A stretch of 64,000 nt of DNA from Wolfiporia cocos (GCA_029448655.1 JACCLO010000052.1:18685-82684), one strand, 5' to 3'. Shown: positions 20,759 to 31,696, numbered from the stretch's first letter. Notes: generated from the sequence alone by a model not told the origin. Numbers and translations: made by a program.

Positions 20759-21856
20759 TGTCACAGATTTATCTGGGGCTTACAGCATTTTTCCTACGAT
20801 TATAGCAATTTACCTGGGATTTATACGTCTACCTACAAGTTATCTACGGGTTAACTCCCATTGCCACCACGACAAGCTCTTAACTGGGCTTATCAACCAC
20901 ATGACCTAGCTTACATAACGCTACGGCACCTTCCGGTCCAATAGCAACACTACAGCTACGTCATACAGGTCTCGCCCGTCAGAGCAAGACCAGCCACGTC
21001 ATAGATCGTAGATCATAATGATAGGCCGAGCGCGGCACGCTCGCATAATAATGTCCACATGTACAAACAGTGCCTCGCGGCCTTGTACTATTGGGTCGGC
21101 CTTCACGGCTTCCCACCGCCATAAGATCCTTGATCACAATGGCACCTCAGGCGCGCCACGCCTTCGCATAATAATGGCAACACGGCCAAATAGCACTATA
21201 TTAGCACCAAGGCAATATCGCTATAGGCTCGGCCTCCTCGGCCATCCCACGGACTCGGCGTTCTCCAAGTCCCGGGCTTCTGCCATCACGGCGTTGCCCA
21301 AACACCGGTCCTCGCCTCACGGCTAAGACCACCATATGTTCCGGTAACCTTCCGGTCCGGACATATCACATGCTACGGTACCTACGGTCCAATAGCATAA
21401 CGACCTCGGCGTCCCGCCTTGGTCATCCAACGAAGCACGGCCAATCGCCATTATGCCGCAAGGTATCCGGCAACCGGCTTCACCTATACCCGGGCTGCGC
21501 CCGCGTTAGCTAACACAATAAAGACATAATCCCTCTATTACGATTGGGTCGGCCATTAGGGCCTTCCACGGCCATTCTAGATAGAGTAACTAAACATCAG
21601 ATAAGATAAGCTTCGCCACTTGGCAAAGCCACATAACCCGGTAAGGCATACGCTAGCTAGTAGCACGTGCCCTCCCGATACACATGTATATAAGTAGGAG
21701 CCAAGCGCTCTATAACTTCAGTTCTATTCTTCTCGGCGTACGCCGTAGAAGAACCTCCTACCTCCTATAGCGTCTGATAACCTCTTCCTCACCTAAGTCG
21801 CCTTAGTTCATCGCAAGGATACTGGCTTGGTGAGTCCCACAGAGCCATCTGTGTCA
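20759..21856 (+). repeat. LARD 3' LTR
   Basis: 1098 bp, colinear with the 5' LTR. It contains the same TATATAAGTAGGAG (about 21,687-21,700) and hairpin (21,727-21,753). Confidence 0.85.
21727..21753 (+). promoter_or_regulatory. Long hairpin in the LARD 3' LTR
   Basis: Identical to the 16,768-16,794 hairpin. Confidence 0.6.
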
Positions 21857-22830
21857 CGGGTGACCTTCGAGATAATGTTGCCTCTTCTAATGCTCGAATT
21901 ATGGCTAGCATCTCTTTGGCAAAATTTTGTAGTTCCGTTCCGGGGCAGTCATGCCTGTGGAATAGAAGGCGCAAGGATTCCATTTCCAACTATCTGGTGA
22001 CCATTGCGTTAGACTGCTCCAGTCGCAAAGTCTGATGTGTGGCTTCTCATACGGAATTTTGAATTTTGTCCGGAATATGTAAGAGGGGGCAGTTGTAAAG
22101 GCCGCCTTGAGCTTTGGAAGCTTTCCTGTGCTTCATCCCAATGCCATTTCTCCGACTTCTTCATGAGTGTTGTCAGGGGTTCACAATTTCAAGAAGTCCT
22201 GAATAAACCGACCGCCGATAGAAGTTCGCAAAGCCTAAAAAGGCTTGAACTTCCTTCACCTGGTTGGGGTCAGCCAATCTAATACTCCTGATAGTTTCGA
22301 GGGGTCCATTTCGACTCTGCCCTTAGAAATTATCATACCCAAATAGTCGATGCTACTTTTTTCAAAGAAGCATTTCTGGGTTTGGCATATAGATCATTGT
22401 CCCGCAGCCTTTTCAGGACTGCCTTGGTGATTTTGCGGTGTTCCGCTAAGTCGTTGCCAAAGATCAGTATGTCGTCCAGATAGACTATGACTTTTCCGGT
22501 GGCAATGAAACCTAGGACGTCGTTCATCATTGCTTGGAAAGTCCTGGCACGTTCTTGAAACCGAAATACATAACCATGGCTTCGTACAACCCTGTAGTAA
22601 TGAATGCTGTTTCCATTCATCACCTTCCTTGATACGGACGTTGTTGTAACCCATCAGGTCGATCTTAGTAAAGATCGATGCACCTGAGAGTTGGTTGATA
22701 AGGTCCGATATCTGGGGGTATAGGGACTTGTTATCCACAGTTATTTCGTTCAGCTTCCTGTAATTGATTACCATGCACAGGTTCCACTTTCTTGCAACGA
22801 AAAATACTGGGCTGGCCATAGGGGAGCTTG
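21857..22830 (-). pseudogene. Gyp-1 RT and RNase H start, decayed
   Basis: On the minus strand: [52 protein letters not shown] (fingers/palm), then in another frame [20 protein letters not shown] with the YLDD catalytic motif, and an RNase H piece LQNFAKEMLAIIRALEEA near 21,880-21,940. At least one frameshift (about 22,600) and missing sequence between YLDD and RNase H make it non-functional. Confidence 0.8.
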
Positions 22831-22834
22831 AATC

Positions 22835-23767
22835 TCAGATGTAGCCTTTTCGCTTTTCTTCAGCGATCCAGTCACGGAGGAATTTTCTTCCTTGGCAAGA
22901 GGGAATATGGTTTGGCCAGGTTGGCAATGGAGTGCCTTCGATTAAATTGATGGCATGATCATATGGCTTACGTGTTGGCATCCTTTCGGATGCTTTTTGC
23001 GAAAATACCATTGGGCCGAATTCCCAATATTCCTTAGGCACAAGCTGCTTCCATTTTTCGGTTGCAGCTTCTGGTCTGTCTGGTGGATTTCTCTACCATT
23101 CCCATGAGGAGTCCCAATTCCTCATTGGACAGGGTACCGATCCACTTGATAAATGGATCATCAGGGTTTCCATCTCCAATCGTGTCTAGCGCAGAATCCC
23201 AAATGTTGCTGATGTTATTATTGTCCTCTTCGTCATCGGGTGCAACTTCTTCCGAATCAGGGGACGATTCTGAGGCTTCTGGGCATGCAGACCCACATCG
23301 ATATACCAGACTGCCAGAGTTCCAGTCCATAGTGGGGTTATGTTTAATTAACCAGTCATATCCTAGGATAAGGTCGTGGTTGTGGATTTTCATGATGGTA
23401 AGGAATACCTTTTCCTTGTGCTCGCCATGTTGCATGAATCCTTTAACTGACTTATTGATGAGACCATTTTTGTTGTATGATCCATCTGCATTATGAATCC
23501 AAAAAGGGTCTTTCTTATCGTGGGTGACTAGACGATGTTGTCAACAAAGTCTGAGTTGATGACTGATAACGTTGCTCCACTATCGATTAAAGCCAAGCCT
23601 TGCACTTTCTGACCATAGACCCACAAGTCAACCCAGATCTGGAAAGATCGGGACTTATCACATGCATGATTCTTGTAATAGTGATATAAATTTTCACAAT
23701 TTTTTACAAGCAGGTCAGCAGTACAGGCAACTATACTAGTACACAGCACACATAGGCAAGGATTCAC
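22835..23767 (-). pseudogene. Gyp-1 protease and RT N-terminus, decayed
   Basis: From 23,767 down: VQGLALIDSGATLSVINSDF (aspartic protease with the DSGA catalytic motif), a stop at about 23,528, then IHNHDLILGYDWLIKHNPTM (protease C-terminal ILGYDWL motif), an acidic linker (DSEEVAPDDEEDNNN), and RKPYDHAINLIEGTPLP with EEKRKGYI, the RT N-terminal YDHAI block. The frames at 23,528-23,435 and 23,041-23,034 do not join cleanly. Confidence 0.8.
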
Positions 23768-24155
23768 ATGTGCTGAAGGCGAAAATTCGACTCGCTAGCT
23801 GGATGGTCAGGAGTTTTCTGGGCAACTGAATGCCATGGGATAATGGTAGTGCCCCAATTCGGTGGCTGACCAATTGGGGCTGTTGATGGAGCCGGTGTAC
23901 TGGCCAGTGGTTCCTCTACCTCCGTGATGCGCACGGATGAATGGGCGGTGGAGTTGCCCATGGAGTTGTCACTGTCATCTGGGATCCACATCTCTGTTGT
24001 GGTGACCTGGACCATGTGACCTTTGCCATGAGGTGTGGGGGGGTTGCCGCTAGTAGATTTCTGAGCCCCCTTATTGTCCACCTTGGATGCTGGCACCCTC
24101 CAATTGCATCACCCCTCCATGTTTGTGCAGTCCTTCCGGCCGCAGCTCTTGCATG
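23764..24155 (-). pseudogene. Gyp-1 gag C-terminal remnant
   Basis: On the minus strand a Cys-rich CKSCGRKDCTNMEG and CNWRVPASKVDNKG, separated by a UGA, are followed by a low-complexity Thr/Pro/Ser region (STSGNPPTPHGKGHM, ASTPAPSTAPIGQPPN) reaching the protease frame. Its position upstream of protease makes it gag. The rest is missing beyond the TRIM insertion. Confidence 0.5.
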
Positions 24156-24311
24156 TGTCACAGATAATGCGAAAGCATAATATCATAGACGTTACGGAGC
24201 AATAACTAGGGTACATTACCCGTACGTGGCGCCGGCATACATGGCCTACACCATAGAGTGTCTAATAGGCGCCGAGCGTGGGAATATGAACTGCAGATAT
24301 AGCTGGACCCT

Positions 24312-24335
24312 CGATAGCAGCATGAGCTGTTATCG
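24312..24335 (+). promoter_or_regulatory. TRIM LTR hairpin 1
   Basis: CGATAGCAGC-ATGA-GCTGTTATCG: a 10-bp stem with one G-T pair. It is followed by GCCCTTTTGG. It is repeated at 24,978-25,001. Confidence 0.6.
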
Positions 24336-24349
24336 TAGCCCTTTTGGGG

Positions 24350-24369
24350 GAGTGGCTATTATGCCACTC
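24350..24369 (+). promoter_or_regulatory. TRIM LTR hairpin 2
   Basis: GAGTGGC-TATTAT-GCCACTC, a 7-bp stem. It is conserved in the 9.7-kb copy and, with a different sequence, in the 39.8-kb copy. Confidence 0.55.
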
Positions 24370-25075
24370 ATAAGCACGTTGCATTGGGTCCGCAGCGCGT
24401 CTTGTGATATAATAACAGCTCACCCGGTCGCCGGTTCGAACCTGGGTGGTGGCAAATATTTCCACTGCCTGGGGCGCTTCCGAACCACTGGCGGCTGAGG
24501 GAAAAGTACCCACCACGTGACCCCCTGTATCATGGGGCCCCTCTATAACCGTAAGGTATCAGGGGATAAGATTGGTCAAAGCTTGCGTGGTAAAAACTAC
24601 TATTAAATAGCCTTAACCCGCACCCAAAATCCAGGGTGTAAGTCGGGCCTTCAAGAGGTTGGCACACACGTCATAAGCCAAATGGTATAAGGGATTGGGG
24701 GTACCCTTCACCAGGCACAATGACAAAGCATAGTAGAAGTGATACTTAGTACCGGGGGCGGCTTGATGCAGCCTAAGTTATCTCCTTAACCAGAGACGGT
24801 TAATCCTTGAAGTGGGGGTAATGTCACAGATAATGCGAAAGCATAATATCATAGACGTTACGGAGCAATAACTAGGGTACATTACCCGTACGTGGCGCCG
24901 GCATACATGGCCTACACCATAGAGTGTCTAATAGGCGCCGAGCGTGGGAATATGAACTGCAGATATAGCTGGACCCTCGATAGCAGCATGAGCTGTTATC
25001 GTAGCCCTTTTGGGGGAGTGGCTATTATGCCACTCATAAGCACGTTGCATTGGGTCCGCAGCGCGTCTTGTGATA

Positions 25076-25451
25076 AGTTATCCGTGTCATACTCGACCAC
25101 TGAGACTTATGACATGCATGGTGACCTGCATTATAGGCAGGACATAGCCTGCTCCTCCTCATCAGGAGTATAGGGTTATATTAGGGGGGTATTCCCCATT
25201 GCATGATACACACGGTATTCCATGTCATCCCTAGTGACATAGCCTGGTATTGGGATATTACTAAGGGGTGTGACTTCGGAGAACTAGTCCGCTGAGTAAC
25301 TAGTTTGGACATGCATGTTATGTATGTGTTGTTTGTGTACATGGACGTGTCTATGGGCGGTTACAAGTGTAAGTGTAAATAAGCTCGTAGAAATGCCAGA
25401 AAAATAGGTAAAAATATAGAAAAATTCGTAGAATGTCCCAGATCTGTGACA
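25076..25451 (-). repeat. LTR fragment, minus orientation
   Basis: On the minus strand it starts TGTCACAGATCTGGGACATTC with the TTTTTCTATATTTTTACC run. The start resembles the LTR at 41,817. The 3' portion runs into the TRIM and no duplication was found. Confidence 0.55.
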
Positions 25452-25555
25452 TAGATCAGGAATTTGATAAACCTTATGTTTAGATATTGCCTTGTGGTAG
25501 CTTTGTTTGTTGGGAGTATTAGAACAGTTTCTTGGGCTTCTGAGATGTTGTGATA

Positions 25556-26174
25556 TGACACGGTAACCACCATGCTACCTGCCTAAGCGGGGGAACCCCT
25601 ATATATCCTATATATCCGCCCTACAGGGCCCCCATCCTCGTAAGGGGAGAACAGGAGGCTGCATCTATTGAGATGCCTCACCGAATGCCTGAGGTCACAA
25701 CCCATGAGTGTACCACAATGCCCCCAGACTAGCGAGCAGAGAGTGAAGCAAGAATAATATTGAAAGAGGCCCCCACCCTCAAGGAGAGAGCAGCGGGCTT
25801 GTTGCTAATGCAGTTCGCTGTTACACTCAAGCCAGGCAGCAGAGGGTTTTGAGAGGTTGCCAGGGGACACACCCCCTAGGCTGAGATACTAAGTCTGAGG
25901 AGTACCTCAGACGTCACCAAGTATATATACATGCAGCAACTCCCTAACTACCTAACTGCCTTGCCCTAAAGGTGTGGTCTGTGTGCAGTCAAGTCATGTG
26001 CTACAATACAAGGTGACGTTGTTACCTAGTGATGACGAAAGACCGTGATGTAGCTAGATAAGATAAAGCATTTATCTACCTATGCACGTGCTGTCCTACG
26101 AGCGGCTAAAAACCAGCATTTTGGCATAAAAACATGGAAAAATGGGGAAAATGACGCCACAATTTCTTGTGACA
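25556..26174 (-). repeat. LTR copy related to 7424-8026
   Basis: TGACACGG...CTTGTGACA, colinear with 7424-8026, with TATATATAC and a hairpin at 25,893-25,912. The flanks (TGATA, CATTA) do not match, so it may be recombinant. Confidence 0.7.
25893..25912 (-). promoter_or_regulatory. LTR start-site hairpin
   Basis: GTCTGAGG-AGTA-CCTCAGAC, a perfect 8-bp stem; sense loop TACT. Confidence 0.55.
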
Positions 26175-26431
26175 CATTAATGTGGGGTGGTTATAGGATT
26201 TGGGTAGAACTGGTTTGTCTTTGGATTGAACTGTATGAGGTGTGAACTGATTTGAAGTGATTACAACTGGTTCTAATTCCTGACAGAGATGACTTACCAG
26301 TGCTGGAGCAGTGCTGGAGGTACTTGCCAATCAAGGAAGGATCTGATCTCTGTAGATAAGTGCTGATAATATCAACAGCAGAGTAGCATTCAATCGCCAC
26401 TCTGAAGGTATCTTATCAATGTCAGTCAAAC
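26175..26431 (-). other. Unidentified gene debris
   Basis: A minus-strand open stretch, VAIECYSAVDIISTYLQRSD then SLIGKYLQHCSSTG, looks coding (even composition, splice-like GGTAAGT after TG). No family was recognised. Confidence 0.25.
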
Positions 26432-27058
26432 TAGGTGATGTGCCAGGCCTGGCTTGAGGCCAGAGCCAAGCTGGGCCAAGCCCTACTTGGGCTGGGGTGA
26501 GCTAGGCTTTACAACATGGCTTGAGATGGCCCAGGGCCCAGCTTGTATCTCAGGCTGAGCCAGGCTGAGCTGTTGAGCCCCAGCCTGGTGACCTTAATGG
26601 CTACAATGTCTGGCAACTACAATATAAGATTGTACAGGATAGTAGTATGCTTAACTAAACTATAGTATTATATGCTGTTCATTTCAGACTACATAAAAAG
26701 CCAATAAGTCATGTCCTTAATGTTGAAGCCTGCCACTCACCATTGGGCACCTATACAATACCCCATATGGCAGGTGCACTACTGAATGCCATGCTGGTGG
26801 AAGGTTATTTTGACACTTAATACCACTATAATTTGTAGGCCTCAATGTTCCTTTTCATCAAGGAACAATTGAAAATGGTGTATTTCAAACTTTCAAGGCT
26901 ATAGTGATGACTATCCTAGCAGTGGTAGGCCCCAGCTTGGCCCTGGCCCAGGCTGGGCCAAGCTGTGAGCTGTCAGTGAGGGCCCGGCCTGAGGTTTTGA
27001 AAAGCGGTGGGCCATCAAAGCCAGGGCTTTTGGGCTGGGCTGGGCCTGCACATCACTA
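26432..27058. mobile_element. Non-autonomous hAT element, copy 2
   Basis: It is about 627 bp and colinear with copies 1 and 3 from TAGGTGATGTGCC to GCACATCACTA. Its flanks are AGTCAAAC and AGTCAAAT, a duplication with one mismatch. It is more diverged than the other two and uninterrupted. Confidence 0.75.
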
Positions 27059-28478
27059 GTCAAATTCAATGTGTGACTGGGAAACTAATCATCAGACTGG
27101 TATAGAATTGTTGTTTGGTAGTCAGGCTGGCATATGAATTGCAAAGTGCTGTTGCAGCTTACCTATGTGGATATACTATAGCCTGTGGCATATGCCACAC
27201 AATGTGGTGCACACCTAGAGGCCTCAGAACCATCATGTAGAATCACAATGTACAAAATAAGTGGTATACATGATGTTGAGAATGCTCAAACTACAAAAAT
27301 CTGAGCACATCTGAGAAGCTGTGTATATTGCTCAAAGTGGTGCAAAGCCATTCTTGCTGAGCAGGTCATCCAGATTGTCAACTCTGTCCTCATCCAGACC
27401 CAAATCCCCATCCTTGTCTTTATAATTTTCTGCCCTGTTTCCCTCTTCATCTTCACACTGCTCGTCCACTTCATCCTCAGCAACTTGATACCTATAGTCC
27501 AGCTCCTCCTCAATAAGCTTCATATCTGAAGGGATGGCGCTCCTGGACCATGCACGGGATGCCATGCACGGCCAGGAACAGGTGTCCCCAAGGGACCAGA
27601 CGGCCCGCACGGCCGGTGCCCTGCCTCGATTGTCTTTGGCCGTTCCAGCTCGCGCGTGGCTGCGGCTGCAATATAAATGTGCCATAGACTTTAGACACAT
27701 GTAAGAATACCAGGGCACGATCAAACACACACCAAAACGACACAGAACACACCACAGAAAGCCAGCTGGTAGGCAGAATGCCCATCTGAGGTAGTTCAGC
27801 CACAGCTTGACCGATCATGATCGGCCTCGATCATACTCGTACAGTGAACCTTCGCTGGCTCATGCACAATCTGAAATGTCGCAAAAGCCCTGCGGGCACT
27901 ATCTGGCTGCTCATCCAGTCAAAACAGGTGCCATCTGACGCTTCCCTAGGCTCTCTAGCCTAGCCAGGTCTGGCCCAACCCCAACTGCCTTCCTATAGCT
28001 TTTTCCATGTCTTTTCTCTCCAACCTCGGTGCACCACCCTAGATCTACAGGTGATCGGTCTCATAAAATAATTTGCTTGTGTTTCAGGACAGTCTTCACC
28101 ATCTCAGGGTTCGTCTCTGGATTGTCTAGCTTGTAGGGTGCACACTCGAAATTTTAGGACACTTAAAATGTTGTAGAAAATTTCGTGGCTCTCCATGTAT
28201 TTAGGCGATGTGTAGATACGAGCAAATCATCGAATTCCACCCAGACGAAGTCAGACGAAGGGCTGCGCTCGAGGCGTACGCTTAGGACTTAGGAAATCGG
28301 TCACAAACATTTTCGAGTCAATGTCTATTATTTCCACTTTATTCGACGCACCGCCGCAGTTCTAAATCGCTACAGGCTACGTTCAACCGGTAAAACTACT
28401 CGACATCAACCCCTCGAACACCTCGCCTATCTCGGCACATCCAGACCTGCCCGGAGAACCCGAGAGAAAATATTTTTC
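27059..28478. other. No confident gene; one acidic ORF piece
   Basis: On the minus strand 27,347-27,523 reads KLIEEELDYRYQVAEDEVDE and an acidic tail ending NLDDLLSKNGFAPL. It could be a 3' exon of a lost gene. The remainder, including 27,900-28,470, shows nothing recognisable. Confidence 0.25.
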
Positions 28479-28842
28479 TGACAACAGCGGTATGTGCAGT
28501 CTTGCACCACAGACTAGCGAGTATAGAATAGTAGTGTTGCCAAGACGCAGGCGGGCGCACACGCAGAGGTAGTGAGGATTGACCTGGTTGCCAAGAATAG
28601 TAGAACTGAGGTTGTAAGACCTCAGCTCGCGCTATATGTACATACAGGGGGACACACTGTGTCTACCCTAAAGAGGGGCCTGTGCACTACCTAAGGTGAG
28701 TCACATGGGTGGCACTACTGTAAGTATGGGCGCATGACTGTTAAGGTATCAGGGAATTCTAGCTAAACCTTATCAAACCTAAGACAAACAATAACAAGTC
28801 ATGTGATATCTATAAGAGCCTTACCCGAGGCAGTCTGTGACA
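28479..28842 (-). repeat. LTR copy, 364 bp, minus orientation
   Basis: TGACAACAG...GTCTGTGACA with the typical internal order (GACTAGCGAG, hairpin 28,606-28,625, CTATATGTACATAC, GGGGCCTGTGCACTA). No matching duplication. Confidence 0.6.
28606..28625 (-). promoter_or_regulatory. LTR start-site hairpin
   Basis: CTGAGG-TTGTAAGA-CCTCAG; the sense loop contains TTAC. Confidence 0.55.
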
Positions 28843-29187
28843 CTCTCAACCTCCTCTCTGCTCATGGCACCCAGTATGCTTATGCCCTCCATGACATGGC
28901 CAGGGCAGCTTCACTCATATTTATCACTTCAATCATGCCTCTGCTGTCATGTCATGCCGCTTCAATTACATCACTGAACATGTGTTCATATTGAGGTTTT
29001 TCTATCAACTCCTCTGCCCCTTGTATTCCAACCAGGTCATCCTGAATGGCCAGGACAATTTCTCTTTCATGGTTTTGGAGAGTTTTGTCAAAGGACTAGG
29101 ATCCCCAGATTGATCGACAAAGACTTGTATTGGAATCGTATACTCACGTTGCCATCAGCAGCTCTTGATTTCTTAACCCTTCATCCC
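28843..29187 (+). pseudogene. Unidentified gene fragment
   Basis: Two plus-strand pieces read as protein: NLLSAHGTQYAYALHDMARA and, in a second frame, FNYITEHVFILRFFYQLLCP then LYSNQVILNGQDNFSFMVLE to a stop at about 29,112. Hydrophobic, aromatic-rich helices suggest a real ancestral gene, possibly transposon-borne. I do not recognise the family. Confidence 0.3.
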
Positions 29188-29195
29188 ATCCACTT

Positions 29196-30941
29196 TAGTG
29201 ATGTGCCAGGCCCAGCTTTGGGCCATGAGCTGGGCCGGGCCAAGCTGGGCTTTACAGCACGGCTTGAGACTGACACACGCTACTAACTAGCACTCAACCA
29301 GGGGAAGGGGGCTCACACAAAGGTGCCTTCCTGATTTGGGACTACTAGCCAGAAGAGGCCAAGACAAGTCTGAGGTTTATGCTCGAGACTGTCTGGCTTA
29401 TATATTACTACTGTTTGTACATGTGGGGGCTCGCGTGACTATGGGGTCATCTACTTGCTGGTATACAATTGGTCTAAGCTATGGGGCCGGTAATGGCATT
29501 GGAGCACTGGTACGTAGCGAGATGTCCATAGCAACGTAGTGTGATGGGATTGGATCAGGGGGGTTGCCAATCGATCGGGTTACGATCAGTGGTTCTTGTC
29601 GATCGGGTGATACCAGTAATGGCGGTGGTGATCAGTGCTTCGATCGGGTGTAATGATCGGTGGTTTTCGTCGATCAGGGTATAACGACCAGTGCTCCTCA
29701 TAGGTCATGTGCTGCCATCCCAGGCAGGGGGTGCACCATTCCAATGGCGTGGTTTGACAAGATGTGGTCTGAAGGTGCTTTTGGTGGCCTAGGTTCCCGA
29801 GGTTACGGTACTGAGGGTCGATCGTTCACGGCCCGGGTTCCCAGAGGTTGCGGTACTGAAGGGAAGGCGTAGGGCGTAGACTCGTAGACTGTAGGTGCAT
29901 AGGTCTAGTGCTTGTATGGGATTGCTGCCATCCCACGGGCAGAAGTCTATACAGGTCGGGGCCTGCCTGTAATGGGGAATGTCTATGCCAGTAATGGCGA
30001 GTGTCTGTGGTGTAAGAGATGTGAGACATTGGGCGTAGTGTTTAGGTCACGTGCATAATATAGGTCATTCCTCTAGTTAGTGTGTAGTGTATGTGCGATG
30101 GCTGGTAACCTGGATTGTCTTGGGGTTACTGCTGTGCTAGCCACGCTGGTGGTTCCTAGAGGTGGCCCATGACTAGGTTGTATGGACTAGCAGTATTGTA
30201 CTGACTGCCGGGGACTGGGACTGGTGTAAGGTTCGGACTGCTGGTGGTCTGCTAGTGCCCGTAGTGACTTGTGTATCGGAGGGCTTCTACTAGCATTGCC
30301 GTACGTATCCAGCTGGGCTTGGATGGAGTGCTTTAGCGTGCAAGAGGCGTGAGTGGGGTGTCAACCTAGGATGTTCTACTAGGCTTGGAAATTGGCTTGT
30401 GACAGAGACGGCCCAGGGCCCGGCCTGAGATACAGGCCAGGCCAGGCCAAGCTGTTGAGCCCTGGCCTAGGGATCTTAATGGCTACAATATCTGGCAGGC
30501 ACAATATAAGCCCATACAGGCCAGTTATATGCTCAACTCAATCATTGTGCACCTATCTTGTTTATTTAAAACTACAGAAAAGTCAAGTCCTCAACGTTGA
30601 AGCCTGCCACTCACTTTTGGGCGCCTATATGATCCCCCATATGGCAGGCACGCTACTGAATGCTGCGCTAGTGAATGATTATTCATGCTTAATCCTACTA
30701 GAGATCGGAGGATTAAAGGTTCTATTTCATCTGGGAAAGGTTTGGCAAAGGTGAATCTCAAGCTCTGAAGCTAAAGTGACGATTATCTTAGCAGTGGTAG
30801 GCCGCGGCCAAGCTGGGACCTAGGCCGGGCCAAGCCGTGAGCTGTCAATGAGGGCCTGGCCTGAGGTTTAGAAAAGCCATGGGCCATCCAAGCCGGGCCG
30901 AAGCCGGGGCTTTGAGCTGGGCTGGGCCTGGCACATCACTA
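29196..30941. mobile_element. Non-autonomous hAT element, copy 3 (contains a solo LTR)
   Basis: TAGTGATGTGCCAGGCC ... GGCACATCACTA flanked by a perfect 8-bp duplication ATCCACTT (29,188-29,195 and 30,942-30,949). Subtracting the 1134-bp LTR and its 5-bp duplicate leaves 607 bp, matching copy 1 (609). Confidence 0.88.
29271..30404 (-). repeat. Solo LTR, 1134 bp, inside hAT copy 3
   Basis: TGACACACG...CTTGTGACA with GAGAC at 29,266-29,270 and 30,405-30,409. CTTATATATTAC is at about 29,397-29,408 with an imperfect AGTCTGAG/CTCGAGACT hairpin beside it. The hAT sequence is continuous across it. Confidence 0.88.
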
Positions 30942-30988
30942 ATCCACTTCAGTCCGTGGCTATTTCTCGGGCAACTCAGGTTGGGGAG

Positions 30989-31696
30989 TGTTACGGTTAT
31001 TTTGATTTTTTGAATATCAACAGAACTCACCACCGGGCAATACGATACAGGGACTTGTTGCGCAACAACTCCCCTGGCTACTCGTGACTCTACTGGGCGC
31101 ATCCCCAGTTGTTACTAGTCTATAGGCGCGTTTCACCTTTGGCAGATCCAACTCTGCCACCGTTTCAGGCTCATCGTTTATTAGCTGATAGATGGGTTCA
31201 ACCGCCATCATTCCTATCTATCGTCTCAGGAGAATCACTACATACCTATCAAACATTTGTACCATAGCGCAGATAGTATCGGTGACATCTGGGACGGACT
31301 GGACCCTGAAACCCTAACGTAGTATATAACTAATGTACCTACTGTCGAGGACTCTTCAGCTCGACCTTGTTGTATAAACAAGAAGTCTTATACTCGTTCT
31401 CAAACGTAGGAAACTACGCTCAGTATTTCTCACTCGAGCAACCGAACGACTAAGTCCTCGAAGTGCACACTGACTTCTCGACTTAGGCGAAGTCTTATAT
31501 TCTATTCGACTCGCAACTTGCAGATTATATCCTCTAAACTGCGTATTGATATCATACGATCTCCTAGGAACTGCACCTTAGGGCCATGAAGGCATCTAAC
31601 GAGTACTTTGCCTTCGCATACGGCGACGTGCTACGTGCAGGAAGAACGATTTATATTCCTGACTCGAATATACGAACGGGTATTCGACCCATAACA
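30989..31696 (+). repeat. Gyp-2 5' LTR
   Basis: 708 bp, TGTTACGG...CATAACA. It is colinear with 38,759-39,464 but differs at many single bases and short indels, so the insertion is old enough to have diverged. It contains AGTATATAA (about 31,320). Confidence 0.88.

Larger units (their letters stand above)
15795..21856 (+). mobile_element. LARD: full-length non-coding LTR element, 6.06 kb
   Basis: Two LTRs of about 1.1 kb (15,795-16,895 and 20,759-21,856) share termini TGTCACAG...CTGTGTCA. A perfect duplication CGGGT lies at 15,790-15,794 and 21,857-21,861. GCGGGGGTAA sits directly before the 3' LTR as polypurine tract. The 3.86-kb interior has no gag or pol similarity and no ORF above about 120 codons, so it fits a large retrotransposon derivative (LARD) that borrows proteins from a gypsy partner. 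The host reading frame of Gyp-1 pol is continuous across it. The two LTRs differ by scattered substitutions and single-base indels, so the insertion is not brand new. Confidence 0.85.
10980..24155 (-). mobile_element. Gyp-1: chromodomain Ty3/gypsy element, nested and decayed
   Basis: Read on the minus strand, gag remnant, protease, RT, RNase H, integrase, chromodomain and dUTPase are followed by a purine-rich tract (GAAGAGGGGGTAA) and the 3' LTR that begins at 12,367. Insertions interrupt it: a solo LTR in its 3' LTR (11,167-12,039), a solo LTR in RNase H (14,816-15,706), the LARD (15,795-21,856) and a TRIM at the gag end (24,156 on). The gene order matches Ty3/gypsy chromoviruses. No 5' LTR was found beyond the TRIM, so the 5' end appears lost. 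Several frameshifts and stops lie in protease-RT; the integrase half is intact. Confidence 0.85.
24156..25075 (+). mobile_element. TRIM: miniature LTR element with identical LTRs
   Basis: Two 254-bp direct repeats, 24,156-24,409 and 24,822-25,075, appear identical by reading. They start TGTCACAG and end CTTGTGATA. The 412-bp interior ends in AGTGGGGGTAA, a polypurine tract, and has no coding capacity. A short gap after the 5' LTR the interior carries CCGGTTCGAACC, a perfect pol III B-box, suggesting a tRNA-derived piece. The flanks do not match (GCATG left, AGTTA right), so the right junction may be rearranged. Confidence 0.75.

Noticed and set aside
24226..25173. ORFs of 90-93 codons repeated at 24,226 and 24,892 (MAPAYMAYTIE..)
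   Set aside because: They lie wholly within the two identical TRIM LTRs and read through the hairpins; non-coding repeat sequence.
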